DNA of 53,058 nucleotides from CAIYRG01 sp036273455 (GTDB lineage Bacteria; Pseudomonadota; Alphaproteobacteria; Micropepsales; Micropepsaceae). A model generated the notes under the pieces. The model saw nothing but the letters and a program-made list of their open reading frames with translations, ran no database searches and was not told the origin of the DNA. A program made the position numbers and the translations under genes. The DNA lies in NCBI GenBank assembly GCA_036273455.1, contig DASUHP010000002.1, forward strand, positions 1 through 53,058. Direction: 5' to 3'. Below are positions 31,877 to 41,028 of this stretch, one piece after another. Positions within the stretch are counted from its first letter, which is position 1. Each line of letters begins with the position of its first letter.

Positions 31877-33645
31877 TTAGGTGTGGACGAGGGGACCGGG
31901 ATTTTTCAGATACTGCGTGGTGATCGCATTGGCAGACCAATAGGCGAGTGCCGCGATCGTACCTGTCGGGTTGTAGCCGGGGTTTTGCGGAAATGCCGCG
32001 CCGCCCATGACGAACAGATTGCTCGCTTCCCAGTTTTGCAGATAGCGGTTCAGCGCGCTGGTCCTGGGATCGGTGCCCATGATGACGCCGCCGGTGTGGT
32101 GCGATGACTGCCCGGTGATGTTGTCGAAATTGCCGGTGCGCGGATTGGGCGTGCCGATGATCTTCGCGTCCGCGGCGCGCGCGATCTCGACCACTTTGCC
32201 GGTTAGATAACGCGACATCGCGTGGTCATTGGGTGTGTAGTTAAATGTCATGCGCACCAGTGGGCGGCCTATCGCATCCTTATAGTTGGGGTCGAGATCG
32301 AGATAATTCGTGCGCCAGGAATAGCTGCAGCCATGGGCGGTGATGGGGAAGCTGTGATTATACCATTCCGCGGTTGCGGCTTTCCAGGCCGAACCCCAGC
32401 GTGGCGTACCTGGCGGTGTGGCGCGAACCTGAATCGGACGCCCGCCGCTGACCGCCGGAAAGAGATAACCACCGCCGAAAAATCCGAGGCCGGCATGATC
32501 GAAATTGTCACCCTGGAAATTATCGACGGCCGCAGGATTGACGCCGGTGCCGATGAAGGGATTGATCTCATCATCGACGAATATCTGTACGCCAGACATC
32601 ACCTGAAGGCAGAAATTCTTGCCGACGACACCCTTGCCGGTGGCCGGATCATAGGCCTGGCCAATGCCGGCCGCGAGCAAGAGGCCGACATTGTTGAACG
32701 GGTAGGCGGAGAGCACCACGAGATCGGCGGGCTGTTCGATTTCCTCACCGGTCTGACGGTCGACATAGACGACGCCGCGCACTTTGCGGGCGCGCTTGTC
32801 ATAAATCAGATTGCCGACATAGGCATGGGTGCGCAGTTCGAAATTCCGGTCCTGCAGCAGCACCGGCATGATGCAGACATTCGGGCTGGCCTTGGAATTC
32901 GACTCGCAGCCGAAATATTCGCAGTGGCCACAATATTGGCACTGTCCCAACGTCTGCCCTTCGATATTGGTATACGGCGCGCTGTTGTTCGAAGACGGCG
33001 TGGGAAATGGGTGTAGCCCGAGCTTTTTCGTGGCCTCCGTGAAGATCAACCCGGCCTGCGACATGATCAGCGGCTTGTTGGGGTAATCGCTCTGACGCGG
33101 ACCTTCAAATGGATTGCCGCCGTCGCGGATTTGCCCCTTCAAATTGCCGGCACGACCGGACGTACCGCAAAGCCGTTCAAAGCGCTCATAATACGGCTCG
33201 AGATCGTCATAGGTGACGCCCCAGTCCTGCACCGTCAGATCCGCAGGGATGGCTTTCTTGCCGTAGCGGTTTTCCAGATGCGATCGCAGGACAATTCGCT
33301 CGGAATATTGCGCCAGGTGACCCCATTCCAATGGGTGCCCGCACCGCCCAACCCGTCGCCGAGCGGAAATGCACCCCATCGGCGCATGGGGAGCGCGGTT
33401 TCATCCGGCGCGTGACGCATCGTCAGGGTCTCTGTGCCGTTATCGAGCATCAGCTCGAAGCGCCCCCGGTATTTCAGCTCATCGCGAATGCCGGGCATGG
33501 TGAAATCTTGCGCCGGCATGCGGTATGAGCCGCGTTCGAGACCAACGACTTTCAGGCCTGCTTTAGTCAGCTCGCGGGCCATGATGCTGCCGGTCCAGCC
33601 CATGCCGACCATGACCGCATCCACATGCTTCATCTGTTTTGCCAT
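31877..33645 (-). pseudogene. GMC-family FAD dehydrogenase (large subunit), one frameshift
   Basis: Reads as a 589-residue GMC oxidoreductase broken once. The first part (ATG 33645) has the FAD motif VMVGMGWTGSIMAREL, LERG, and PLGDGLGGAGTHWNG. The second resumes with VLRSHLENRYGKKAIP, GQCQYCGHCEYFGCES, and the C-terminal GMC core SSHHTGGVIMGTD...NLFVMGGAAFPQNPGYNPTGTIAALAYW. The break is at about 33293, where GAATTGTC would read Glu-Phe-Val if one base were restored; adding 1 nt makes the length divisible by three. It forms an operon with its small subunit 12 bp upstream. Such pairs are periplasm-facing sugar, sugar-acid or alcohol dehydrogenases passing electrons to cytochrome c; the cytochrome gene is absent. 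Confidence 0.85.
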
Positions 33646-33657
33646 GGCGCGCTCCGG

Positions 33658-34368
33658 CTATGAAAAATCAGCAATGGATTGCGGTTCGATATTCAATTTC
33701 TTGCCGCGATAGGCTTCGGCTTTGGCCGCCCAGGTGGCCGGCAGGCCCGGATAGCCCACCATTTTCCACGAAACCTTGTTGCGATTGCCGCCGTAGATCG
33801 GGTCGGCGAAGAAGCCCTCCATCGCCGATAGCAGCACGGCTTCGAAGAACAGTTTAGAGTCGAAGCTGTCGAATGCGGCCGAGCCATTTTCCATTGCCAT
33901 CAGCGCCGCGTTGCGTTCGGCCGGCATGAGCCGATCGAAGCTTTTGCCATAGGTCTTCTCCGACCAGGCATTGGCGGCGCGAATCCCGGCCGCGAAATAT
34001 TCGCGCGGAGTTAAGGGAAGCTGATAGCCATATTCCGGTTTGGCAGGAAAAAACGGACCGTTGCGGTACATGCGCGCGCCGTTGCCCCATGCGCCCGCAA
34101 GCTGCCGGTCGATATAGGTCACGAGACCGCAATCGGTGCCCGATGGCGACAGCGCATCGGCGGGAATAATGGTGTCATAGGCAGCGGATAAGAACGCAGC
34201 CTCATCGGCATTCAGCGTCAATAGCGGTTCGGATGGCACGGCGGCTTGTTTGGCCTCCGCCGCTTCCGCGGCGGTTGCGATATTTCCGGTCAGTGCGGCG
34301 GCGGCCAATGTTCCTGCCGCTCCCGCGCCTTTCAGAAAGCCACGGCGTGCAACATGATTCCCGGCCAT
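33658..34368 (-). CDS. Gluconate 2-dehydrogenase subunit 3 family protein
   Basis: A 236-residue small subunit of a membrane-associated GMC dehydrogenase. The N-terminus has a Tat signal, ARRGFLKGAGAAGTLAAAALTG, as expected for a subunit exported folded together with its FAD-bound partner, which lacks a signal of its own. Downstream are LTLNADEAAFLSAAYDTIIPAD, DCGLVTYIDRQLAGAWG, GYQLPLTPREYFAAGI and DPIYGGNRNKVSWKMVGYPG, all family-like. CTGGAGGGAATC before 34368 is a strong ribosome-binding site. It is first in the operon, 12 bp ahead of the GMC gene. True substrate (gluconate, glucose, sorbitol or other) is undetermined. Confidence 0.9.
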   Translation of the reverse strand: MAGNHVARRGFLKGAGAAGTLAAAALTGNIATAAEAAEAKQAAVPSEPLLTLNADEAAFLSAAYDTIIPADALSPSGTDCGLVTYIDRQLAGAWGNGARMYRNGPFFPAKPEYGYQLPLTPREYFAAGIRAANAWSEKTYGKSFDRLMPAERNAALMAMENGSAAFDSFDSKLFFEAVLLSAMEGFFADPIYGGNRNKVSWKMVGYPGLPATWAAKAEAYRGKKLNIEPQSIADFS

Positions 34369-34416
34369 GATTCCCTCCAGTAATTCTTCTAATTGTATCG
34401 CATTCGCAGGCCTGCA

Positions 34417-34596
34417 TTAAGGCGCGGCGGGAGGCGCCGATGGCACGACGGCCCCGGCATTGGGATTCACGTAAACCACCCCACCGCCGGATGCCGCCGG
34501 TGCACTCGCGGGCGCGCGCCTCTCGATGAAATAAATCGCCGCCACGACGGCGGCAACGGCGAGCAGCACGATGATTTTTGGCCCCGACCTCGGCAT
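34417..34596 (-). CDS. Small membrane-anchored protein, Ala/Pro-rich
   Basis: About 59 residues from ATG 34596: a short basic start (MPRSGPK), one hydrophobic helix (IIVLLAVAAVVAAIYFI), ERR, then an Ala/Pro/Ser/Gly-rich tail ending VPSAPPAAP. The layout is a bitopic inner-membrane protein with a periplasmic low-complexity tail. A further in-frame start lies at 34611. It is 55 bp after the DUF6165 gene and before the GMC small subunit on the same strand, so it may belong to either transcript. No family recognised. Confidence 0.5.
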   Translation of the reverse strand: MPRSGPKIIVLLAVAAVVAAIYFIERRAPASAPAASGGGVVYVNPNAGAVVPSAPPAAP

Positions 34597-34651
34597 GGCC
34601 CACCGGAGCACCCGTAAACTGCGCCGTCAAGAGCAGCTTCGCGTCCGTCAC

Positions 34652-35038
34652 TCAGTAATTCGTGTACTGCTTCTCTTCACTTAGATCGGATTGCAGCAGG
34701 ATGTTGATTTCGCGCTTCAACCGGCCGCGTTTGTCATTGTTCTCGTATACGGCGCGCGCGAGCCGGATGAATTCCGCATCGAATTCCTTCCGGGCCTCCT
34801 TTTGGCGAATCTCATCCTCAATCGACCAAAGCGTTTCATTGACTTCCCGTAACGCGCGTTTCAGCGTGAGAATGCGAGGGTCGAGCGCGGCCGCAGCGCC
34901 GGTCAACTCCGACAAACCCGCGAGTTCGCGCGCAACCTTGCTGCGGGCCGCCAGGCTCGACAGCCTTTCGGCCTTGATCTCGAGAATCGTGACTCTGTCG
35001 ATCAGCTCGCCCCAGGAAATGGATACCGTCGGATTCAT
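34652..35038 (-). CDS. DUF6165 family protein
   Basis: A 128-residue mostly helical protein opening with VSISWGELIDRVTILEIKAERL, the hallmark of the DUF6165 family, followed by charged coiled-coil-like helices (LTLKRALREVNETLWSIEDEIRQKEARKEF split over two segments) and a terminal SDLSEEKQY. Function unknown; family members are commonly encoded next to TPR or glycosyltransferase genes. The ATG at 35038 overlaps the stop of the upstream TPR-glycosyltransferase gene by 4 nt (ATGA), so the two are translated together and probably act together. An upstream frame extension to 35203 lies inside that gene and is not supported. Confidence 0.82.
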   Translation of the reverse strand: MNPTVSISWGELIDRVTILEIKAERLSSLAARSKVARELAGLSELTGAAAALDPRILTLKRALREVNETLWSIEDEIRQKEARKEFDAEFIRLARAVYENNDKRGRLKREINILLQSDLSEEKQYTNY

Positions 35039-37023
35039 GCTGCGACTGTCCGGACATTCTGCAGCGCATCGGCAATTTCGGCGAAAACTCCGGCCCAGTC
35101 GCGCCGGTGTTTTTGCCGGAACAGCCGCATCGATGGGTACCACGGGCTGTCGCTTCGGTTCAGCATCCAGCGCCAATCGGGCGTGTGTTTCAGCGCGACC
35201 CAAACCGTGCGGCCGAGCGCACCGGCAAGATGCGCGACCGACGTGTCCGACGTCACGACGAGGTCCAGATTTTGCATGATGGCAGCCGTGTCGATGAATG
35301 CGTCAGTGCCGGTATCGAACGGCGGCAATGTCTCGACTCTCATCGTGGACGGCAATTGTGCGAGCTGGTCCAGCCCATGGGTGCGCTGAAGCGAAATCAG
35401 CCGCACTCCGGGAATGGCGGCGATCGCTTCGAAATGCACCAGCGGAAAGGAGCGGTCTTTGTCGATCTTGCCTGCGGGGTTCCCCTGCCAGCAAATCCCG
35501 ATCTTAAATCCCTTATCACCTATTTCCGTCCGCCATTTTTCGACCAACTCCGGTTCGGCAAAAATGTAAGGAACCTGATTTGGCAAAGACGCGATGGTGG
35601 TGGCCAAGCGTTCCGGCAAACTCATCAGCGGACATTGATAGTCGAATTTGCGGTCGCCACGGCAGGAGACGATCAAATCAATTCCAACGGCGGCGAAATT
35701 ACGGAACAGGCGCATAAGTGCCGGATGGCAGAGGAAAGTCACACGGGCGCCCATCTCTACCAAACGGGGCAGGAAACGGACGAACTGAATCGCGTCACCG
35801 AGCCCCTGTTCGGAGAACACAACAATATTCCGGTCCTTCAGCGGCTCGCCACGCCATCTCGCAGCATTCAGGGTGGGAAGATTGCAGTTGCAATCCGCAA
35901 CCTCGAACCGGCGTTCAAAATCGCGCCACCCTTCGACAAACCGGCCATGAAGCAGTGAAATCGATCCGCGATGGTAAGATGCTTCGGGATAATCCACTCC
36001 CGTCGCGACCGCTTTGTCATAGGCGCTGAAACTTTCGTCATAGCGCTCGAGGTGCAGCAGCAGATTGGCTCGCAAGGTCCAGGCCGGTGCACAATCGGGC
36101 TTTACGGCGATGGCTTTATCCACCCAGTGCAACGCTTCAAATAGCCGGTCCTGATCCATCAGCAGATTGGCGCAGCCGATATGGACTTCGATATTGGCGG
36201 GCTCGCGTTCCGCCATCGTCTCGTAGAGCCGGACAGCGTCATCGATGCGCGACAGGGCGGCGAGAATATTTGCCCGGGTGATTGCAAATGAAGGTTCTCC
36301 CGGCCGGATAGCGAGCGCATTGTCGATTGCCTGCAACGCCTCGGAAGGACGGTTCAGGGCGTTGAGGGCGGTGGCCTTTGTGTTCATCAGCTCCGCATTC
36401 CCGGGGTCCAGTGCGAGGGCGCGCTCGATCGTCGCAAGCGCTTCCCGGTACTTTCCGTCGCGGCTGAGGATATGGCTGTAATTTGTCAGCACCGGGACAT
36501 TGGAGGGCGCCAGCCGAAGCAGTTTTTCGACATCGCCGCGCGCTTCTTTGTAGCGGTTCAGCGCGATCAATGCGCTGGCCCGGTTGTGCAGCGCGAACTC
36601 CCAATCCGGCGCCAAACGCACGGCGGCATCGAAATCGGCCAATGCCTTGGCATGGTCGCCGCCCTGAGCGTGCGCATACCCGCGGAAAACATAAGTCGCA
36701 GGATTTTGGGGCTGCAGCCGCAGCGCCTCGCTGAGCGCGCGTATGCCATCGTCGCGCTGGCCGCGCTCGATCAGCACATTGCCATAGCTGCCGAGCGCTT
36801 CGGGCGAGCGCGGATTGACCCGGACGGCACGTGCGAGGAGGACTTCGGCTTCGGCAAAATTCTTGCGGTCGCTTTCGATTCCGCCAAGCATGACAAGCGC
36901 ATAAAAATTCGATGCTTCGCGGGCGAGCAACTGGCGGCAAAGCACGGCGGCTCCGGCCAGATCGCCGGCCCGGGCCATGGTCTGGGCGCGTCGCAAAGCG
37001 TCGAGTGAGGCCGGATCTGGCAT
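35035..37023 (-). CDS. TPR-repeat protein with GT9/GT41-like glycosyltransferase domain
   Basis: A 662-residue protein. Residues about 5-365 are tandem 34-residue TPR units, seen as recurring A-x-x-x-x-P-x-x-x-x-A/G with Asn-Pro or Asp-Pro turns (e.g. RLQPQNPATYVFRGYAHAQ). The C-terminal part (about 385-655) has VFSEQGLGDAIQFVRFLP, ICWQGNP and VTSDTSVAHLAGALGRTVW, the donor-binding pattern of heptosyltransferase/GT9-like and O-GlcNAc-transferase-like enzymes. It probably glycosylates a protein or polymer, with the TPRs as acceptor platform. Cytosolic; no signal peptide. Coupled to the DUF6165 gene and divergent from the molybdenum hydroxylase operon. Confidence 0.88.
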   Translation of the reverse strand: MPDPASLDALRRAQTMARAGDLAGAAVLCRQLLAREASNFYALVMLGGIESDRKNFAEAEVLLARAVRVNPRSPEALGSYGNVLIERGQRDDGIRALSEALRLQPQNPATYVFRGYAHAQGGDHAKALADFDAAVRLAPDWEFALHNRASALIALNRYKEARGDVEKLLRLAPSNVPVLTNYSHILSRDGKYREALATIERALALDPGNAELMNTKATALNALNRPSEALQAIDNALAIRPGEPSFAITRANILAALSRIDDAVRLYETMAEREPANIEVHIGCANLLMDQDRLFEALHWVDKAIAVKPDCAPAWTLRANLLLHLERYDESFSAYDKAVATGVDYPEASYHRGSISLLHGRFVEGWRDFERRFEVADCNCNLPTLNAARWRGEPLKDRNIVVFSEQGLGDAIQFVRFLPRLVEMGARVTFLCHPALMRLFRNFAAVGIDLIVSCRGDRKFDYQCPLMSLPERLATTIASLPNQVPYIFAEPELVEKWRTEIGDKGFKIGICWQGNPAGKIDKDRSFPLVHFEAIAAIPGVRLISLQRTHGLDQLAQLPSTMRVETLPPFDTGTDAFIDTAAIMQNLDLVVTSDTSVAHLAGALGRTVWVALKHTPDWRWMLNRSDSPWYPSMRLFRQKHRRDWAGVFAEIADALQNVRTVAA

Positions 37024-37181
37024 GCCAAATCCATACTAAACCCTTAGAATATTGGGAATAGTTGCAATTCCGGTGGCCTGCGGCAGATTTCGGCAAAAGT
37101 TTCCTTTCGGCCACGGCACCGTGCCTCTTTTTGCGCGTTTCCGGCGTTTTCATTCCGCTCATTTCAGGCAAATCCAAACTC

Positions 37182-37733
37182 ATGAACGATCGGACTGCGA
37201 TATTCGAATCCGGATCGCATAATCCCGGCGCGGCGCCAGCCCAGGCAGCGCCGTCCGCATTCGAAAATTCGATCGAATTGCGCGTCAACGGCCAAACGCG
37301 GCGCCTGACGGCAGATGCACGCGTCACGCTGCTCGATCTGTTGCGCGATCAGTTAGGGCTGACCGGGGCGAAAAAGGGGTGCGACCACGGACAATGCGGC
37401 GCCTGCACCGTGCTGATGGACAACCGGCGGGTTCTGTCCTGCCTGGTACTCGCTGCCGCGGCGCAGGGCTCCGACATTGTGACTATTGAGGGACTGGGAT
37501 CCGCAGAAGAGCTGCATCCCATGCAGCGGGCATTCATCGACCATGATGCATTCCAATGCGGCTATTGCACGCCGGGGCAGATCATGTCGGCGATCGCCTG
37601 CGTGGCCGAAGGCCATGCCGGATCCGAAGGCGAAATCCGCGAATATATGAGCGGCAATCTGTGCCGATGTGCCGCCTATCCGAACATCGTGGCGGCGATC
37701 GTTCAGGCCCGCGGCAAAATGGGAGCGCGCTGA
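37182..37733 (+). CDS. Molybdenum hydroxylase, [2Fe-2S] subunit (PaoA/YagT type)
   Basis: Small electron-transfer subunit of a xanthine-oxidase-family aldehyde or heterocycle dehydrogenase. The 183 residues hold two [2Fe-2S] clusters: a plant-ferredoxin-like site (KGCDHGQCGACTVLM and a Cys in RVLSC) and a helical site (QCGYCTPGQ and LCRC). The N-terminus (about 1-28) is Ala/Pro-rich and lacks the twin-Arg signal of E. coli PaoA, so a cytosolic enzyme is likely unless another start is used. The ATG at 37182 is chosen because the longer frame to 37062 is non-family sequence. The next gene starts inside its stop (TGATG). Confidence 0.92.
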   Translation: MNDRTAIFESGSHNPGAAPAQAAPSAFENSIELRVNGQTRRLTADARVTLLDLLRDQLGLTGAKKGCDHGQCGACTVLMDNRRVLSCLVLAAAAQGSDIVTIEGLGSAEELHPMQRAFIDHDAFQCGYCTPGQIMSAIACVAEGHAGSEGEIREYMSGNLCRCAAYPNIVAAIVQARGKMGAR

Positions 37734-38755
37734 TGCGGCCCTTCAGGTATCAGCGCGCGCGCGATGCCGGGGATGCGGTCGGAAGCGCAGCCTCACTCGT
37801 ACGCACGGATTTGGCCGCCGTTGACGCGTCAACGCAATTTCTTGCCGGCGGGACGACGCTGATCGATCTCATGAAGCTCGATGTCATGCGTCCCGGCAGG
37901 CTGATCGATATCAAACCCATCGCCAGGCGCCATTCCGAAATCGAATTCAAGGACGATACATTGCGGCTGGGGGCGCTTGTCCGGATGTCGGATGCAGCGG
38001 ACCATCCGTTGCTGAAACGCGACTTTCCGGTGATCGCCCAATCGCTGGAATATGCGGCAAGCCCGCAATTGCGGCATATGGCGACGCTCGGCGGCAATGT
38101 CCTGCAGCGGACGCGCTGCCACTATTTTCGCGATGTGTCATGGAAATCGTGCAACAAGCGCGAGGCTGGGTCGGGTTGTGCGGCCATGGATGGAGTCAAT
38201 CGGCGACACGCGGTTCTCGGCGTGAGCGAACATTGCATTGCCGCATATCCCGGCGATTTTGCGCAGGCTCTGATCGCGCTCGACGCGGTCGTGGAAATTC
38301 TCGGTGCGGCGGGCGCGATGACAATCCCGTTTGCGCAGCTGCATCGCGAGCCTGGCGATTCGCCGCATCTGGAAACCCGTCTCGCTCCGGGCGCCCTGAT
38401 CACCGCCTTTTTGATCCCTGCAGGTCCATGGAACCGCCGCTCGCTGTTTCTGAAGATCCGCGACCGGGAGTCGTATGATTTCGCCCTGGCATCGGCAGCG
38501 GTCGCGGTGCAAATCGAAGACGGCGCCGTTGCGGCTGCGCGCGTTGCTCTTGGCGGCGTGGCCACCGTTCCGTGGCGGGCGCCGGACGCCGAGGCGATTC
38601 TGATCGGCAAACCGCTCGACCGCAATCAGGCATATGAGGCCGCGCGGATCGCATTTGCGCCTGCAAACCCACGCGCCGGCAATCGCTACAAAGTTGAGCT
38701 CGGCAAGCGCACGCTGGCGCGCGCGCTGCTGGCCGCGGCGGCCCTGGAGGTCTGA
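37733..38755 (+). CDS. Molybdenum hydroxylase, FAD subunit (PaoB/YagS type)
   Basis: The 340-residue medium subunit, carrying FAD and passing electrons from the Fe-S clusters to the acceptor. FLAGGTTLIDLMKLDVM is the FAD-binding start of the xanthine-oxidase family medium chain, and ATLGGNVLQRTRC the second FAD segment. Uniquely for the PaoB/YagS group, it adds Cys residues for a [4Fe-4S] cluster: RTRCHYFRD, SCNKREAGSGC, then NRRHAVLGVSEHCIAAYPGD. Its ATG overlaps the stop of the [2Fe-2S] gene by one base and its stop touches the ATG of the molybdenum subunit, so the three subunits are tightly coupled. Confidence 0.92.
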   Translation: MRPFRYQRARDAGDAVGSAASLVRTDLAAVDASTQFLAGGTTLIDLMKLDVMRPGRLIDIKPIARRHSEIEFKDDTLRLGALVRMSDAADHPLLKRDFPVIAQSLEYAASPQLRHMATLGGNVLQRTRCHYFRDVSWKSCNKREAGSGCAAMDGVNRRHAVLGVSEHCIAAYPGDFAQALIALDAVVEILGAAGAMTIPFAQLHREPGDSPHLETRLAPGALITAFLIPAGPWNRRSLFLKIRDRESYDFALASAAVAVQIEDGAVAAARVALGGVATVPWRAPDAEAILIGKPLDRNQAYEAARIAFAPANPRAGNRYKVELGKRTLARALLAAAALEV

Positions 38756-40909
38756 ATGACGGATGCGATCGCTGCTATCGGCAAGCCGCGCCCACGCGTC
38801 GACGGACCGGCGAAAGTCATGGGACACGCGCTCTATCCTTCGGACGTATCGCTCGCCAATGTGGCTCATGCCTGGCTGGTTGTCAGCGCGATAGCGAAGG
38901 GCCACGTCACCGGCTTTCAACTCGACGAAGTCTGGGCCGTGCCTGGCGTGCTCGACATCCTCACCCATGAGAACATGAAGGGCACATTTCGCACACAGCC
39001 AAATCCGGGCGGCGCGTCCGGCAGCCCAACCACCACACTGGAATCCGACCGCATCTGGCATGACGGTCAGATCATCGCCGTTGTGGTCGCCGAAACTGCG
39101 GAAGCCGCACGTGAAGCGGCGGCCAAAGTGCAAGTCGAGTACCAGGCCGAGTCACCGGCGGCGAGTTTTGATTCAGCCGGGACCCATGAACATGCGCTTG
39201 CCGCGGTCGAGGAGCACCACAGCGATCCGCATAGCGGTAATGCGGAAGCCGCCTATGCCACTGCCGCGGTAAAAATCGACGGCCATTACGCGACTCCGGC
39301 GCAACATCACAATCCGATCGAATTGTTCGATACAACCTGTGCATGGGACGGGCCGAAACTCACGATCCACGAAGCCAGCCAGTTTGTGCACGGGCTGCGC
39401 GGCACGGTGGCGCGACAGCTCGGAATGGATGCCGAAGATGTCGTTGTGGAGTCGCGTTATGTCGGTGGAGCGTTCGGGTCGCGCGGAGGTGCAACGTCGC
39501 GGACGGCGCTGATTGCACTGGCAGCAAAGCGCCTCAACCGGCCGGTGCGTCTGGTCCCCTCACGGTCCCAGGGTTTCACCATTGCGACCTATCGTGCGGA
39601 AACCCGGCATCGGGTCAAACTCGGTGCTGCGCGCGACGGAAAACTTCAGGCATTGGTCCACGAAGGTTGGGAGATCACCTCGCGGCCGGCGAATTACAAT
39701 GTCTCCGGCACCGACGCGACGTCGCGCGTCTATGGCTGCCCGAATATCGCAACGCATGTCAGCATTGTTCATGCCGACCGCAACACGCCGGGCTTCATGC
39801 GCGCGCCGCCCGAGACGCCATATATGTTCGCTTTGGAATCGGCGATGGACGAACTCGCCGCCGCACTGAATCTGGACCCCGTCGAACTGCGGCGGATCAA
39901 CGACACACTCACCGATCCCATCGATCATGTGCCGTTCTCCAGCCGCTCACTTATGGAATGTTTTGACCGTGCCGGCGAAGCTTTTGACTGGCGCAGCCGA
40001 GACCCGCGGCCGGCCAGCATGCGGGACGGCGACTGGCTGATCGGCTGGGGCTGCGCGTCGGCGATCTATTCGGCCAATATCGGCGCCGCCAATGTCCGCT
40101 TGTCGTACGATCCGGCGGGCAGCGCCAAAGTCGCCATTGCGGCACATGAAATCGGCACCGGCACCGAGACGATCATTGCCGGGATTGTCGCCGATCGCCT
40201 GAATATCGATATCGCGCGGATTAGTGTCGAACTCGGCAGCAGCGATTTGCCGGCCGCCGGACTTTCGGCCGGATCAAGTCATGCGGCGAGTGTTTGCAAC
40301 GCGGTTGCCAAAGCCTGTGATGAGATCCAACGGCGGATTGCCGGCAGCAATCGCGATCCCGGAACGTCAGGCCTCATCGAAGTCTATGTCGAGAATATTC
40401 CGGAAGGCTGCGGACCGGACGATGCCAAAAAGCTTTATCGCGGCCAGCCGAGTTTCGTCGAGGACGAAAAACATGCGCGCTATGCTTTCGGCGCGCAATT
40501 TGCCGAAGTTCGAATCCACGAATTGACCCGTGAAATCCGTGTGCCGCGCATGACCGGCGCCTTCGCCGCAGGAACCATCATCAACCCCGTCACCACCAGG
40601 AGTCAGCTGATGGGAGGAATGATCTGGGGCATGTCCGCGGCACTGCTGGAGGACACAGAAATCGACCGCCGGACCGCGCGTTATGTGAATACCAATCTGG
40701 CGGATTACCTGATGCCAGTAAATGCCGATGTGCCATCGGTCGAAGTGATCCTGGTTCCGGAGAGGGATGATGTTGTCAATCCGCTCGGCATGAAGGGCGT
40801 CGGTGAACTCGGTATTGTCGGAATGAATGCGGCGATCGCCAATGCGGTTTATCACGCCACCGGACGGCGCATTCGCGAACTTCCGATCCGGATCGAGTGC
40901 CTCATCTGA
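38756..40909 (+). CDS. Molybdenum hydroxylase, Mo-cofactor subunit (PaoC/YagR type)
   Basis: The 717-residue catalytic subunit binding the molybdenum cofactor. ATG 38756 directly follows the FAD gene's stop and has GGAGGTC upstream. Family features run from IGKPRPRVDGPAKVMGHALYPSD at the start, through QFVHGLRGTVARQLG and VGGAFGSRGG (cofactor contact), FMRAPPETP, AHEIGTGTET and ASSHAASVCN-like segment, to GMKGVGELGI near the end, whose Glu is the catalytic base. Together with the two smaller subunits it forms an aldehyde-oxidoreductase-like enzyme of PaoABC type. No XdhC/PaoD cofactor-insertion chaperone is seen nearby. Substrate unknown. Its stop codon runs into repeat copy C. Confidence 0.92.
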   Translation: MTDAIAAIGKPRPRVDGPAKVMGHALYPSDVSLANVAHAWLVVSAIAKGHVTGFQLDEVWAVPGVLDILTHENMKGTFRTQPNPGGASGSPTTTLESDRIWHDGQIIAVVVAETAEAAREAAAKVQVEYQAESPAASFDSAGTHEHALAAVEEHHSDPHSGNAEAAYATAAVKIDGHYATPAQHHNPIELFDTTCAWDGPKLTIHEASQFVHGLRGTVARQLGMDAEDVVVESRYVGGAFGSRGGATSRTALIALAAKRLNRPVRLVPSRSQGFTIATYRAETRHRVKLGAARDGKLQALVHEGWEITSRPANYNVSGTDATSRVYGCPNIATHVSIVHADRNTPGFMRAPPETPYMFALESAMDELAAALNLDPVELRRINDTLTDPIDHVPFSSRSLMECFDRAGEAFDWRSRDPRPASMRDGDWLIGWGCASAIYSANIGAANVRLSYDPAGSAKVAIAAHEIGTGTETIIAGIVADRLNIDIARISVELGSSDLPAAGLSAGSSHAASVCNAVAKACDEIQRRIAGSNRDPGTSGLIEVYVENIPEGCGPDDAKKLYRGQPSFVEDEKHARYAFGAQFAEVRIHELTREIRVPRMTGAFAAGTIINPVTTRSQLMGGMIWGMSAALLEDTEIDRRTARYVNTNLADYLMPVNADVPSVEVILVPERDDVVNPLGMKGVGELGIVGMNAAIANAVYHATGRRIRELPIRIECLI

Positions 40910-40998
40910 GGAGCGAGAAATAGAAATAGGAGCGAGTGCACTGCGTGGGCGCGGCAAAGTCCGTGCTCTCCTTTCTCGCTTCTTCTTCCTCGCTCCTC
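40908..40998. repeat. Intergenic imperfect palindrome, copy C
   Basis: The outer arms pair perfectly over 10 bp, GAGGAGCGAG (40908-40917) with CTCGCTCCTC (40989-40998). Inner purine/pyrimidine runs continue the pairing to GAGTGCAC (40934-40941) with GTGCTCTC (40963-40970). It starts at the stop of the molybdenum subunit and lies between convergent genes. Same family as 1998-2094 and 5801-5885. Confidence 0.65.
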
Positions 40999-41028
40999 TC
41001 CGCGCCTCCGTGAGAGAGCTCTCCTGGG

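Noticed and set aside
37112..37132. Small hairpin CACGG-CA-CCGTG followed by TCTTTTT as a terminator
   Set aside because: It lies in the divergent region ahead of the molybdenum hydroxylase operon rather than after a gene, and the 5-bp stem with a 2-nt loop is sterically poor.
38138..39133. 331-codon minus-strand ORF opposite the molybdenum hydroxylase genes
   Set aside because: Shadow of two strongly conserved subunits; no independent support.
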